Shown piece after piece: positions 49,643 through 62,558 of a stretch of DNA of 64,000 nucleotides. The notes under the pieces were generated by a model, which saw nothing but the letters and a program-made list of their open reading frames with translations, had not been told where the DNA came from and ran no database searches. The DNA is taken from positions 434,001-498,000 of the forward strand of contig JAIXMP010000021.1 in the NCBI GenBank assembly GCA_025677815.1, read 5' to 3'. Position 1 is the first letter of the stretch, and each line of letters starts with the position of its first letter. The position numbers and the translations under genes were made by a program. This DNA is from Phascolomyces articulosus (Eukaryota > Mucoromycota > Mucoromycetes > Mucorales > Lichtheimiaceae).

Positions 49643-52600
49643 TATAAAATATGCGAATTATTATTGTTGCATTCTAATTTTCTGAGGAATAAATGCTGTT
49701 CTCAATATAGTTTAAAAGTAGAGGAAGGAAGGAAAAGAGAAAGAAAAAGAAGAAAAAATCGAAAGTGCTGGTCCATATAAGACACAATGCTTCCAATTGA
49801 TGAACTTTCTGTGACCATCTCTAACTGGTCGACTACTTTATCCGCTTGAAACCATTTGTATACTTTATGCATAATTCATCACCACCTTAAACAAGCATAA
49901 AGCCCAAAACATTATAAAGATGAACCGCCACTATAAGATTATATAACAGCAACATATATAACTTACATATCGAGCATACTAACCCATGTTTAAGCAAATT
50001 TTATTAAATTTATTAAGTTTATTAGGGAAAACAATGTAAAACAAATTGACAGCAATTATACCATACGTAGCTATTATTCCTGTGTGTCCTATACATTGTT
50101 TTTATCCTTATTATGTACTTAGAAGTTCTTGTATATTAGCCAAAACACGTTATTCAACATGAGGTGACGATACAGAAGATACACTAATTTGTTTTCTTAC
50201 GCTTACTCTATTCCTGTTTATTTATTAATGGCCACGATGAATAATAATATTTTCAGTAATACACATAGAAAATAAAAAAAAGACTATACCCTCCTAATGA
50301 TAACAAATTCAATAACACATAAGGGTCTATAAATAAATAAAAAAAACCTGTAAAATGCTTTTTTATTCCCCATTTTCTTATTGTATGATACTATAATTGG
50401 ATATCAGCTTTTTGAGGACAAGGGCTATTCGTCGAGATGTACTGCGTTGCCTAAGTATTATGCAGCTTTTTATTTCAACAATCCGAACGATATGGATTAC
50501 ATATGTAATGATGATGGATCTTAGAGTATGAATATCTGATAGTATTCAAAAATACAATGGCACGAGCGATATATGATCATATAGAAAGAAATATATATTT
50601 TTACAACATGAGAAGATAGTGAAAAGAATATCTATAGCTATGATAGTCTATTGATTAAATAGTTGAATAGCAAATTTAGGACAGCCACCGCACAGGATGA
50701 TTCATATCGCTACAGGTACGTGATCTCTCAGAAACAGGCGATATCTTTATGGTGATGCGAACATTATTGTTAAGAAAACTATGATCCACGTTATATTTGA
50801 ATGTCTCAAAGAATAAAACAAAAAACAAAAAAAAACGGCAGATATTCATGCTAATAAATGAAAAACGAGGATGGCTATCTCATATACTCGTACTATCAGA
50901 AGAACACAAAATGATAGAAACATTTATTTTATAATAATACGTAATATCAGCTTTATTTGTATTCTAATAAACTTATTATCATTGCCATTTTTATTTGATT
51001 AGATATATTTAAGAACCAAAGCATGATGTAAGGAATACTCAACACTATGCTTCGATTCTCTATAATTAATATAGTAGACAAGTATGATGAATGATGCTAT
51101 ATAAATGCTAATAAGTGGTGATAATGAGTATAGTATTTATAATTAAGATATAATATGGTATCATTCTATATAAAAAAGGCAACACTATTATTAATTAGAT
51201 TAATTGGCCAAAAAAATATGGATAGGTGATGTGCCAGTTTAGTACCTGCCCAATGTATAACTTGTTTTATTGGAAGGTATGATAAACTAGTACAAACAAC
51301 TTTAACTGAAAACTGTGACGTTATAATAGAATGATTAAGGGGGTGTAATCAGTAAATAATTGTATATTATATATGTATAGACAAATTTCTTATATAATGT
51401 GTGCATATTTGTTGTATATTATACATGTCATTTTCATTGGATGATGATCCACATTGTATTGCATTTTAATAGTAATATTTAATTTACGATAACCTGTATA
51501 GTTATATATGAATTATATATAGTAGTAAGTGAACTGCTTCTTAAGCAAAATATAAAAAATAACAATTAGTAGATTTATATAAAGACTAAATATACTAATG
51601 TTATGGAAATAGGTAAATACGTAAGTAACAGTAATTAATAGCGATGAAAATGGTATTCGGCGTGGGAATGAATTTCCATGTATGTGGGAAGTGGTGCAAA
51701 CAAGGGCTTCTGTATGTGAGAGAGAGTACATAAATTTAAAAGCACCACTGTGATTCGTTGTTATACTTAATAACCGGTAAAGTAGTAACAGTGAATCTTT
51801 GTCAAGGGTGAACTTTAATAACTAGGAAGGCTTCTTGTTACTAACTAATATCTATCAATAGATGATGCAGTATATAGTATGGAGTTATTATATATTTAAT
51901 TTATTAATACAGTAAAGTAAGAAAACCCTGAATAGTTACATTCAAAAAAGCTTAGCAACTAATGCCCTTCAAATAAAAAAAAATGACGCCACTTGCTTAA
52001 AAAGAAAAATAACAAAGTGACAACATTTTTACTGTGATACAAAATAAACAATTGAGTCTATTTTTATATATAAAAAGAGTATCAATTCATCCATCTAAGT
52101 GATAATCATTTTAAACTATTTTTCAAAATATAATATATAGGAATCTATATAATAAAGTCAATTTAGCCTATATTATAGAATATAGAATAGAATGGTGATA
52201 ATATAACTATATTATATATAAATATCAAGAAACAGACATTGGTACAACATAAATCAATTTTAAAGATAAAAGAATATATAATAAATTTTGTAATAAAAGG
52301 AACTTGTGAATTGTGATAAAGAAAAAAGTGCTCGTGTATTCCCATAAGAAGCATGGTCGGGCTTGTTTTGGGGGGGGCTTAACCTGTGTCTGTCTTGGGT
52401 AAAAAGGCTTTTAAGGTCTGGAATTAGGTATTTTATATAACTTGAAACCAAAAAAGTCGATCTCGGGATTTAGAACAAGAAGCAATTAACTGTTAGTGTT
52501 GCACCAATGACCCTTCACTCAACAAACACAGCCTATTCCATCTTCTTTAAACACCTTTTCGCTCTCACTCTCTCTAAACTCTCTTAAGCTCCCCCCATCT

Positions 52601-52845
52601 CAATTGATTTTTTAAATACTAAACGAAGAAGAAAAGGAGTTTTTCCCTTCTTTATTATTATTATTATTATTAGTTATCGTTATTAAATCTTCTTTCAAAA
52701 CCGTCCTTTTCCCCCTTTTCTTTCCTTTTCAATAATAGTATCAATCAATCACTCTTTTTTTCTTCTTACACCCCTTTCCCCTCATTTGTAACAAATCCTA
52801 CCTTGCGTTCATAAACGCTAATATATTCTCTGTTTTTTCTTCGCC
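49643..52845. other. 3.2-kb intergenic region
   Basis: Lies between the divergent starts of NOT1 (-) and the 52846 gene (+), so it holds both promoters. Very AT-rich from about 49900 to 52400. The last 300 bases are C/T-rich leader sequence with a TTA run near 52657. No gene, RNA or repeat could be supported. Confidence 0.5.
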
Positions 52846-55168
52846 ATGAGTGGCGACGACGATCTTTCGAGTGTCAATCAACAACAACAGCAACAACAAC
52901 CGACACCCCCTAAATCGTCCATTCGCCTAACAAGTAATTCACCAATGAATCAGATGATTGCCATGCACAATCCCATTCAATTGGCTGCCATCTCCAACTA
53001 TAAACTTGCGCAGCTAACATTTGCTGCACCTGACTTGCATTCTATGCGAAAAACCGCATTGATAAAGAATATGCTTGATGTATTATATGATGATACTCCT
53101 CCAGAATGGCTGGACCAAATGACACGCTGGTCGTTTTTTACTCCTGAGTAAGTAGTATTTTTCTTGCCATCATTATCCATTATCATGCGTTTTGATTGAT
53201 AGTGTCATGGTTACAAAAATAATTTAATTATTTATTTCTTTATAATATTATATTAGGTCGCTAGGCGACATGACACAAGAAACATTGGAAGAAATGTTTG
53301 CACAATATGCACAAACCATTGAAGCTTTTCAACCTTTGGATATAGATTATGATGACGATGATGATGTGGATGACCATGAAATGTGGTTAAGTGATCATGA
53401 AGAAATGGATGATCCTATCAATACAAGTGGATCCTCCATGTCGGAACCATCCATATTTTCACAACCTCATGCTACTATATCCTCCGATACCATCCGACCT
53501 GCACCTACAACTGCTCCTTCATTACCACCCTCTCCTGCCGCTTCGCTGGTCGAAAAACCATTACCTAAAAGTCCACCAATAACAACAGCACCAATTGTAC
53601 ATAATGTACCGTCACAACCACCAACACCAACAGATGATTTCTCAGCATTAACAGCAAATGCACGACGTAAAAGTCTTACACCATCCCTTCGTGGTAAAAA
53701 TCGACTTAGCTGGACCAGTGATACAGGAGTGTTACCAACAGGGTCTGGTGTTGTTCAAAATATGGCAAGCGAGTTAATGAACTTGTTTGATATGGAATTT
53801 TCGGTTGATATTAAACTCAACACCGCACCCAAACTTCCAGAATTACCATTTCCTAAAGACGATACACGCCAGTCCCATCGATACTCTGTCGATTCATTAA
53901 TGGGGTTGATTCCAACATTTGAAACATTCACGATAGATGATGATCCGTATTTCCAAGCAGCACAAACTCCTAATAGAAAAAGTCGATTATCACAATCATG
54001 GACACGCCAAATGACATTCCCACCGCCACCATCAAATCCTCCGCCTTTCGGTCCTCGTCTCTCAAGTAAACGTAGATCATCAAGTTTCCCAGCACCTGAG
54101 AATGTACCAAATCCTCCTCAACGATCTTCCTCCTTAAAATACAGAGAACAACGTCAACAGGCCTTATGTGTCACTTCAGGCTCTGTCGAAGATCTTAAGC
54201 AGGGAGGCATCAAATCCAAAAGCTCAGAATTTTTAGCAACTTTAGCCAATGCTTTAGGAAGTAATAATAATAATAATAACAATAATAACCATAATGACAA
54301 ATCTGCTGCTCAACACGCCATCGGAATTGATTCTGAACCGATATCCAAAAAGAAATCCATTCGTAAATTAGCATCCTTTGTAAAAGGCAACAAGAAACGT
54401 GCATCTACCGCGAAAAAAGATATCAATAACTCTACATCTTCTATTGTCACTACTATTACTACTTCACCTACTACTACTTCTACTACTTCACCTATTTCTG
54501 CCGCTACTCTTACTACCCATAATAATAGCAGTAACAGTCTCACTGTACCACAGCAACAACAACAGCAAGAGGATCAACGAAGATCCATCAGCTCTACTAT
54601 ATCATCTTCGTCGTCCTGGTCTTCTACTTCCGAAATCATGATTGTACGTAAAGCATCATTGATGAGGAGGAATCAACACCAACAACGTGATCCAAATACA
54701 AAAAATAGCAATGATGAGGATACTACTTCCGAAAAACGACGTAGTTATACAGTCGCACGTCCTGTTGTCGTTGAAGCACAAGATCTTCGAAGAGCACGAT
54801 CGTTAGGACATAGATACCCCGCCAACCGCAATAAACGCCGTTCATCACTCTTAATGGAAAAAACAGCTTCCAAACAAGCAAATTTACAACAGCAACAAGG
54901 GAATGATTCAAATGGTCTGAACCGTTCCAAGTCTGCCTTTGTCAAGATTGGTAGTGGTTTCAAAGCGCGAAAACGACGACAAGAACGCCGATCCAAAGAA
55001 CTCAACAGACGATCAACAATGGCCAATAAACCAGTGTTGGTGATTGATACAAACCTTGTAGAACAAGTACAAGAGCATGATAATAATAACAATAACAATA
55101 ATGGCAATAATACGTTTGTAAAGAGAATGGCTACATTGGGACGTCGAATGCGGTTACAACGAGTTTAG
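52846..55168 (+). CDS. large disordered protein of unknown function
   Basis: Two exons, 52846-53147 and 53257-55168 (GTAAGT donor, TATTAG acceptor), giving 737 residues. The N-terminal ~130 residues look folded: LAAISNYKLAQLTFAAPDLH, TPPEWLDQMTRWSFFTPE and MTQETLEEMFAQYAQTIEAF. Then comes an acidic run (about 131-142, mostly Asp), Ser/Pro-rich segments with proline motifs such as PPPPSNPPPFGP, an Asn run, a Thr/Ser tract and a basic C-terminus (KARKRRQERRSKELNRRS) ending LGRRMRLQRV. Many RRxS-type sites could be kinase targets. No known domain is recognised; a signalling or cytoskeletal scaffold would fit the composition, but this is a guess. The start ATG at 52846 follows a pyrimidine-rich leader. 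Confidence 0.8.
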
Positions 55169-55537
55169 ACATAAATAATATCATTCATAAAAAAATCACC
55201 ACACAAACACACTCACACAACACATTTACATATAAATATCCATCATTTGTTTTGCATTTCTTTTTATTTTTTCTGTTTTGGGACGTAAAAGCCATTAATT
55301 GGGGGAAAGATTACAGTTATTTATTATTTATATATCAGGTTGTTTTTTTTATTTATTTATCAAATTTTAGTTGAACTTGATGTTTCTCTCTTTTTTTTTC
55401 TGTATAAATGATTTATACATATCATGGTTTGTCATTTTAATGTATTTATGAATTAATGTGCCTGTGCATATTATAGAGAGATATCGTGTATATAGACGTT
55501 AAAGAGACTGATTTGCTTATTGTTTATTGTTTACGTA
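55169..55537. other. convergent 3' region
   Basis: Contains the 3' UTRs of the disordered protein (+) and the secreted protein (-). AT-rich, no gene. Confidence 0.5.
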
Positions 55538-55843
55538 TTAACAAATAATTGAACCAAAGCGTGCATTTGGCATATTGATTTTATAATGTGCTGGTACAAC
55601 ATAGAGCGTCCCCGTACAATCGTCGTTTGTCCAAAGGCCGCAGTGCGTGGCACCCACGTTTTGTGCAGTGTTAGCGGGAAACTTGTTTGGAAACTGTGTA
55701 CAACGATGATCCCGACTTAATAAACCTGATCGGGTCTTGCTATCGTCTGCGTGCAAGATGACTCCAGCTGGAGGTTGTCCGTATAAGGCAAATGTTCCAT
55801 ACACCGTGGTGATCAGTAATAAAAGTAGTGGTAAAAATGTCAT
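55538..55843 (-). CDS. small secreted cysteine protein
   Basis: A single-exon frame of 101 residues. The N-terminus is a clear signal peptide (FLPLLLLLITTVYGTFA), probably cut near residue 18-20. The mature part of about 80 residues has four Cys: HRCTQ, THCGLW, DDCTG and the last residue. That is enough for two disulphides. The segment NVGATHCGLWTNDDCTGTLY is reminiscent of small fungal secreted proteins with a beta/gamma-crystallin-like or killer-protein-like fold, but I cannot assign a family. It probably acts outside the cell or at the wall. It lies between the disordered protein and argininosuccinate lyase, with no functional link apparent. Confidence 0.75.
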   Translation of the reverse strand: MTFLPLLLLLITTVYGTFALYGQPPAGVILHADDSKTRSGLLSRDHRCTQFPNKFPANTAQNVGATHCGLWTNDDCTGTLYVVPAHYKINMPNARFGSIIC

Positions 55844-56269
55844 AATGTTTTTAAGAGAAGCTAAATAAAAAAGAAACGATAGATTGTTGGATTTACCCTA
55901 GATAATTAAAGTAAAAAAAAATTCATACTCATATTATACGTCCATCCCAGTGTATAAATACAAGGGTTACCATAAAAGCATGTTTACCTAATTTAGGAAC
56001 TTATTACCCCCTCCCCCTTCATATTTACCATTCTTTCATAGAGTACTATTATTATTATTATTACTATTTGCTTACAGAATAACCCTTTCTTACATTTGTA
56101 TACCCTCGTATAACTCTTTATTTATCCACTCATACAAAACCAATCCCTCTCAACATGGTTTTTTTACTGCTCTTTTTCTGTTTTATGTACAAAAACGATA
56201 ATATTCAAAGTTCCAAAACTTTTATTTTTTATATAAATATGTATATATAACCTCACATTAGAAATATAT
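55844..56269. other. short intergenic region
   Basis: Separates the secreted-protein start from the argininosuccinate lyase stop. It should contain the promoter of the former and the 3' UTR of the latter. No gene. Confidence 0.5.
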
Positions 56270-58013
56270 TTAATGCTTGGGTCGACTCTCAGCAAGCCAG
56301 GTTTGAAGTTTCTTGATTTGTTCTTCAACGGCAGGTCGGCTAGTACCACCGGGTGCTGTTCGGTTATCAATACTTGTTTCGTAGCTCCAAACCTTAGAAA
56401 CATCATCGGTAAAGGACGGATGGAGAGTCTTCAAGTCTTCTACGGACAAATCATGCAATTGACAATTGCGATCTTCGGCCATCTTTACAGCAGCACCAGA
56501 GATATGATGCGTTTCGCGGAATGGAACACCCTTGCGGACAAGGTATTCAGCCAAATCAGTGGCAAGCATATCTGCACTGAGACTTGCGCGCATGTTTTCT
56601 GGGAAGATCTATTAACAGTGATTATGATATGTAAATAGGATGACTTTTTTGTTTGATTCATTATGTGAAATAAATACATAACAAAACCTACATTCATGGT
56701 GCTCAAAACACCAGCAGTGATTTGAAGCGAACCTGACAAGGTATCAGCAGCATCGAACATAGGCTCCTTATCTTCTTGAAGATCCTTGTTGTATGTGCTT
56801 GGAATACCCTTGTATGACATCATGAAGCCGGACATCTATAAAATTATTCAAAAAAAAATATAGAGTATTCCCATCCATTTTTTTGTTTGTTTAATATCAA
56901 AAATGTATAATTCTCCAGTCAACAAATATGCAAATAAAAAATAGGACCATAACATACACCACCAAAGACACGACCACTCTTGCCGCGCAATAATTCCAAA
57001 CTATCAGGGTTCTTCTTTTGAGGCATCAAGCTAGAACCAGTACTGTAAGCATCAGCCAACTTGACAAAGCCAAATTCACTGCTGGAATAAATAATAAGAT
57101 CTTCTGCGATACGAGAAATATGAACCATGGTCAAACTGGCCCAGAATAAGAATTCAGCGACGAAATCGCGATCACTGACGGCGTAAAGAGAGTTGTTGAT
57201 CAAGCTCTTGAAACCGAGTTCCTTGGCAAGGAATTCACGATCAATGTTGAAAGCATGACCTGCCAAAGCACCAGAGCCAAGGGGAAGTACGTTGAGACGG
57301 TCAATAAGTTGTTCCAAACGTTCAGCATCAGCTTGCCACAACCAAGCATATGACAACAAGAAATGGGACCAACGAATAGGTTGAGCACGCTAATACAATA
57401 TTTTATCACAATGAATAAGTCAATTCCAAAACCTTTTTCTTTTTCCGTCTCTTTCTTATATATTCTACGACGTCCACTCTCCCATCGTTCTTTCCCATCC
57501 ATCATCATAGATAAAATACATTTTTTCACATACTTGCAAGTGAGTATAACCGGGAATCAACACATCAATTTCCTTTTCGGCACGAGCGACAGTGATAGAA
57601 ATAAGTTCCTTCAAATGACCCAAAATCTTGCTAGCTTCGTCACGGAGCCAAAGACGCATATCAGTAGCGACTTGATCGTTTCGGCTACGACCAGTATGAA
57701 GCTTACCAGCAACGGAACCGACAATTTCACCAAGGCGACGTTCATTGGCAGTATGAATATCTTCATCACCTTCCTTGATTTCGAATTTACCAGCTTGCCA
57801 TTCTTCCATAACTTTGGTAAGACCAGAAACGAGTTGTTCACATTCTTCTTGAGTGATAATATTGTTCTTGGCCAAGGCCTTACTATAAGCCATAGATCCT
57901 GTCAAATCAGCGGCATACATACGCTTGTCGAAATGAATCGAAGCATTGAATGCATCCATAAGTGGGTCGACAGCACCTGTGAATCGACCTCCCCAAAGTT
58001 TCTTTCCGCTCAT
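56270..58013 (-). CDS. ARG4: argininosuccinate lyase
   Basis: Four exons on the minus strand: 57534-58013, 56958-57389, 56692-56835, 56270-56608, all in phase 0, giving 464 residues, the normal length. The enzyme splits argininosuccinate into arginine and fumarate, the last step of arginine synthesis. It starts [20 protein letters not shown]. Family landmarks include [52 protein letters not shown] and the fumarase/lyase signature [12 protein letters not shown], whose loop Ser is the catalytic acid/base region. It ends [13 protein letters not shown]. The exon 2-3 join restores [14 protein letters not shown]. Codons are C-rich as in an expressed housekeeping gene. Yeast homologues are controlled by general amino-acid control; no clear site was checked here. 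Confidence 0.96.
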
Positions 58014-59241
58014 GATATTAAGTTATATATTTTATATGAAAAAATAAAAGTTAAAGGAAAAAGTTTCTTTTGTTTTCTGTACTTGTCAAGTCAAAATACC
58101 ATAATGTGACTCACAGGTGTGTTGTCGGCGTTTTTTTTTTACTGTGGGGATAGCTACGCGGGGCTATATTGCTTTTGTTTATCAAGCTGATCTACGTTGC
58201 ATTTATGGTCAGTAAAAGGTCAGAATGATTATCAACAGATCATTGGCTGTTTTATGAACATTTGATGTTTTATTTATAACACATAAAAATCCTATTACAC
58301 AGAGAAATAAATCGAATAGTAGTAATAAAAAGCATCATTAATATAAAGAAAAATATTAATGTTCATGGAATCTCAGCCACCAAGAAGTATTTGTATTACA
58401 ATAAATGCTTTCTTCTTAAAACAGGTTGTTATTTATCCAAATACATGAAAATGGGTGAGTTACAATACATTATGTAAAGATAGTACTAAGGTACACCCAT
58501 ATATAAATTTAAAAAACTGCATCACTGTAGAAAAGAAGTTTTCTATACAATAGTGATTTAAATCAATATAAAATGCTATATACCAGTGCAAAACATTTTT
58601 ACCTCTTACTGAATAAAATTCCCTTTGACCCCAACAAGTTTTATATAGTTTATATGATATCATATTTATATACTTGAAAATAAAGCGTATACAAAACGTT
58701 AATAGTAAAAGCCAGTAGCTAGGTAGCAAAATTTAATGCATTTTTTAAAGGAATATACTAAAAAGACAAAAAGTAATTTGATGTATTAGTAGTGTTTATG
58801 AGAAAGTTAGTGAGTTGGATTAAGCTATATGTTTTGCGCAGTTGCCTTGATAAAAATCTCTTGTATTAAAAACGCGGGCTTGGCTGGTAGCTATCTTATT
58901 TTCGGAATACGTAACTATTAAAATAACTAACCCAAAGTTCTGTTCTTGAGCTCGGTCTTTCATATTAATCCAACTTTATGATGGCCTGTATTACATTGTG
59001 ACTCAACGATATCAGGATTTTTTCAATATTTTGTTATTATGAGATTCGGCTTCGTTTTTTTGTGATGCACTTTATTTACAGGCGCTACATTGATAAAATA
59101 CGCAAAATAGAAAGATGTGATCATTGTGAGAAAAATGCACACAAAGCTCAGTAAATAGGAATGTGAAAAGTATAAAAAAAGATTCTTTGTGCCAGTCTCC
59201 TTTTTTTCTTTTCCTTTATAAATTTCGCAAAAAAAAAAACC
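58014..59241. other. intergenic region
   Basis: Between the divergent starts of argininosuccinate lyase (-) and the TM2 protein (+). Contains both promoters. AT-rich after 58250; no gene is supported. Confidence 0.5.
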
Positions 59242-59896
59242 ATGTCATTATCTTTTCTGGCGAATTATGGCGGCATTACTAGCAACCCAGCACAAAGGCA
59301 AAGACTAGAAGATGATGTAGAGAATACTTCTAACACTGCCACCAACAATCAGCAAAGTAGACAATCTTCCTGGCGAAAAAAAGTTCAATGTATTTTAGAT
59401 ACGCATTATCGTCGTACTTTTGGTGTGTCATTTGTGACAATTGTAACTGCATTTTTTGCCACTTTATTATATTGTCTTTGGACACACGTCTATCATTCTG
59501 ACGCCAATAATACCTTGAACGATGACCAATGTGTTTCAGATCGTAATTGGCCTACTACCTTATTTATTTCTATCTGTTTTGGTTCATTAGGTATTATATG
59601 TGACAAAAAGAAACTGTGCTTTAAATTATAAAATATGATCGAATAAAATAGAATATGTGGCCTTGATATTAATGATGTGTTTGTATACAAAATTAGGTGC
59701 GGATCGATTCTATCTTGGGTATACTTATCTTGGCGTTCTCAAGGCATTTACTGAAGGTCTCAATGGTATTTGGTGGGCCGTTGATGTGGTTCTTATTCTT
59801 TTAAATGAAATCAATGATTATCCAAATGGTTGTCAACTTCCAGGGGAAATGACATCAGGGATATATTCTTTTTTAAAAGAAATGCTGTTGAATTAG
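59242..59896 (+). CDS. TM2-domain membrane protein
   Basis: Two exons, 59242-59590 and 59697-59896, joined GSLG|ADRF to give 182 residues. The N-terminal ~60 residues are polar and cytosolic-looking. One hydrophobic segment lies at about 61-80 (GVSFVTIVTAFFATLLYCLW). The C-terminal half is a TM2 domain: WPTTLFISICFGSLGADRFY, then LGYTYLGVLKAFTEG and GIWWAVDVVLILLNEIND. The DRFYLG motif between the two helices is diagnostic of the family. TM2 proteins are widespread two-helix membrane proteins; the animal ones are linked to Notch and amyloid-related processes, and the fungal role is unknown. The extra upstream helix makes this a probable three-helix protein. It ends with a normal TAG. No defect is seen. 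Confidence 0.85.
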
Positions 59897-61133
59897 ATTT
59901 TTACCTGTAGCAAAATTGTTATGGCTGAGCCAAAAAAAAAAAAAAAATTCTGTGGGATAACCCTGTATTCAGCAATAAAGTATGCCAGTTCATTAAATGA
60001 TATTATATGTTAACGAAATATGATTTTGCGAACTGGAAGAAAAAGAGAGAAAATGGTATTAAAACCTAAGCATACTATTATTTTATTTTACATATTATAA
60101 TAATAAACCTCTTTTATTGTTATAATCTTGGGAATCACTACAGCCATGGCATGTTAAGACTATAGACTCAGCATTTTGTAGGTCATCCTGACTTACGCTG
60201 TAATGCAAATGGAAATCACGTGAGCTTATAACATCAACGGTACGTATGGTTTTAAGGTTGGCATTATATGCATTTGTGAAGTAGTACGGTATCACTTTAC
60301 TAGCCAAACTTGATAACACTAGCATTGCTTCTTGCATGATGTAGGTATATTTAAATTCATTCAACCATACCAACTACCCATCACACTCTAAGAATTCTTC
60401 TGTAACTTATATCTCTCAACAACTTTTAATAGTCTTGTTAAATAATGAACAAAGCACGTATTCGCTAAATATAAACATATCACAAATAAAACGGAAGGCT
60501 TTCAAAATAGCGTTATCTTCTGCGAAATATATAATTCAAAGTTAAGTAATAATAAGTATAGGGCTTTTTCTGGATTACCGTTTTCTCTCGTCCTTGAAAA
60601 ATACTGTGTGTCTCCATTAAGATTGTACAAACAGCTGTTTACGCAACTATAGATGTGAGCCTTTTATTCATTTGGCGTGATTGTGTATAGTAAAAATTCA
60701 GGTTTTTAATTATCTTGTAATAATATTGATCCGCTTTGGGCGTTATTATTGTAGCTATGTATGTTAAAAATAACGACGCTATCAACAATATAACACCCCA
60801 ACCGTGACTTGAGGCATTGTTATCAATAAGGGTTCCAATCGAATCTACCGGTCATCCTCTAACAAACTACTGGAATTATCAGTTTGTGCCAGACATTAAT
60901 ACTACCAACTACATAACTACCAGTAGCATTTGATGAACCAATCACAAAACGTAAACAAAACACTATGTACCGGAAAGGAGATTCCTATGTCACTTATTTA
61001 CATGTTGAAAATAAAAAGGCTAATTGATGGAAATGTAACCACTGATATGTCAAAATAGTTTGTAATCAGATATGAACAATGCTGTTTATTAATTAATAAA
61101 ATTATCTATCATATATAAAGAATTCAACCGTTT
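59897..61133. other. intergenic region with an unassigned minus-strand frame
   Basis: A minus-strand open frame (60095-60373) without an ATG at its 5' end includes LVLSSLASKVIPYYFTNAYN and TVDVISSRDFHLHYSVSQDD. It looks coding-like, and further coding-like pieces occur upstream to about 60560, but no consistent splice chain was found and the family is not recognised. A poly-A run lies at about 59932-59947. The rest is AT-rich with no gene. Confidence 0.3.
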
Positions 61134-62558
61134 GTGCCCGTAATCAAACGCAAAATCCTGTATATAGCGAGCACGTCATTTATCTACCTTGGTATACCAA
61201 TCAATAACAAGGGATACCTAGATGCTCAACAGCTAATTTCACGCAATTCACTATCAGCTATTAACAGCATGCGAATTCTCAACAACGTTGGTCTCAGCCC
61301 TTCTGGTTTCTCTCGAATCCTATCAAGCCAGCTCTATGCGCAATTTATAAGGCCAAAACTTGAATATGGCCTGGTTATTCTGACATTCACCAAACCACAA
61401 TTAGCCAGTATTGAGAAAGCCCAAAACCAATGCATACGTATGATTTATGGTGCTCATTCTAAATCTGAAACAAAAATCATGCGTCATCTCACCAAACTCC
61501 CAAGTATGTCCGAACGAATAGCAACGCTACAAGTTAAATATGTTTACCGAGCTCAGTTTTTACCTGACGATGCACTTTTCACACAACTACGTCCAGGACT
61601 TGAAGCACAGAAAAGCAGCTACTGGAGTAAACTCTGCAATAAATCGCCCATTGTAAAAATCCTCCCGCAACTGTACTGTGACAACTCTAACACGGAACTT
61701 AAAACAACTATTCGCCAATTCTTATCAGACTCACTTGACAAAACCCGATCCTCATCAACCCGTGCAAAACTTTTATCTTGCTGCCTCCCGAAATTGGGTG
61801 TCGATCCTATAATGTGGGTTCCAATGACAAATAAAGAAAGAAGCCGCTGTATTAGATGGAGACTTGGATGGCTACCAGGCGGAAGGCTTAAACCATGTTC
61901 AAACTGTCCTCTCTCCAATTGTTCACAAAGAAACATGCTATTGTCTGCCTTCGCATGCATCACAGATTACAAATATCACAGCAAACGCATGATGATCCTC
62001 TTTCTTACGTCATAAACAAACTTCCGAAGTCGAAACCAACATCACCATGCCGAATACAATACCTAACAGATATCTGGCCAATTGTCTGTAAAATTCCTGC
62101 CGAGCTTGACGCACACCACCATCCCGGCAGCAATTTACAGCAATACTACGATGATTCTCCTGGGCAGGCATTTATCAAATGGATCACTCCTCCTCCTCCT
62201 TCTGAGGCTGAGTAGGTATACTATTTATACTTCCTTTATAACTACTTTCCTTCTTTTCTATTATATTATATTATTTTTCTTTTTTTCTTCACTATTTCCT
62301 TCTTCCCCTAGTTTACTCTCATCACTTAGTTAGATACAGTTACTACCTTATGCCACTCGCTTCCTATAAAAAGACTCTAAATAACCCATTCATCTTTCGT
62401 ATGAAACATCCTTTTAACTCTTCTCTATTAACTTTTTCCCTGCTTACGAGCGTAGGGTTTTCGTTTACTTATATCTTTCCCTATCTGTCTCGAACAAAAA
62501 TGTCCGTCAAGGACGAAGTGTTCAACTGAGACATAAAATAAAAACCAAAATTTTAAAC
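61134..62558 (+). mobile_element. 5'-truncated, frameshifted LINE (non-LTR retrotransposon)
   Basis: An open frame with no initiating ATG (61134-62015) encodes the C-terminal end of a LINE reverse transcriptase polyprotein. It has FIYLGIPINNKGYLD (the region just after the RT palm, LGxxxxxxG), LYAQFIRPKLEYGLVI and IEKAQNQCIRMIYGAH, typical of this zone in LINEs. The C-terminal zinc-knuckle-like cluster CSNCPLSNC continues as KKHAIVC only in another frame, so a frameshift lies near 61925-61945. The second frame goes on (61895-62215) to TAG. A C/T-rich 3' UTR follows and ends in an A-rich tail (about 62530-62558). The endonuclease and RT catalytic core are absent upstream, so this is a dead 5'-truncated copy, as usually left by incomplete reverse transcription. 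Confidence 0.85.

Noticed and set aside
57363..58109. 248-codon plus-strand frame opposite argininosuccinate lyase exon 1
   Set aside because: Antisense shadow of a clearly conserved enzyme and its intron; no family resemblance.
60815..60860. Possible tRNA B-box-like GGTTCCAATCG
   Set aside because: It does not match GGTTCGANTCC and no cloverleaf or A box could be formed around it.
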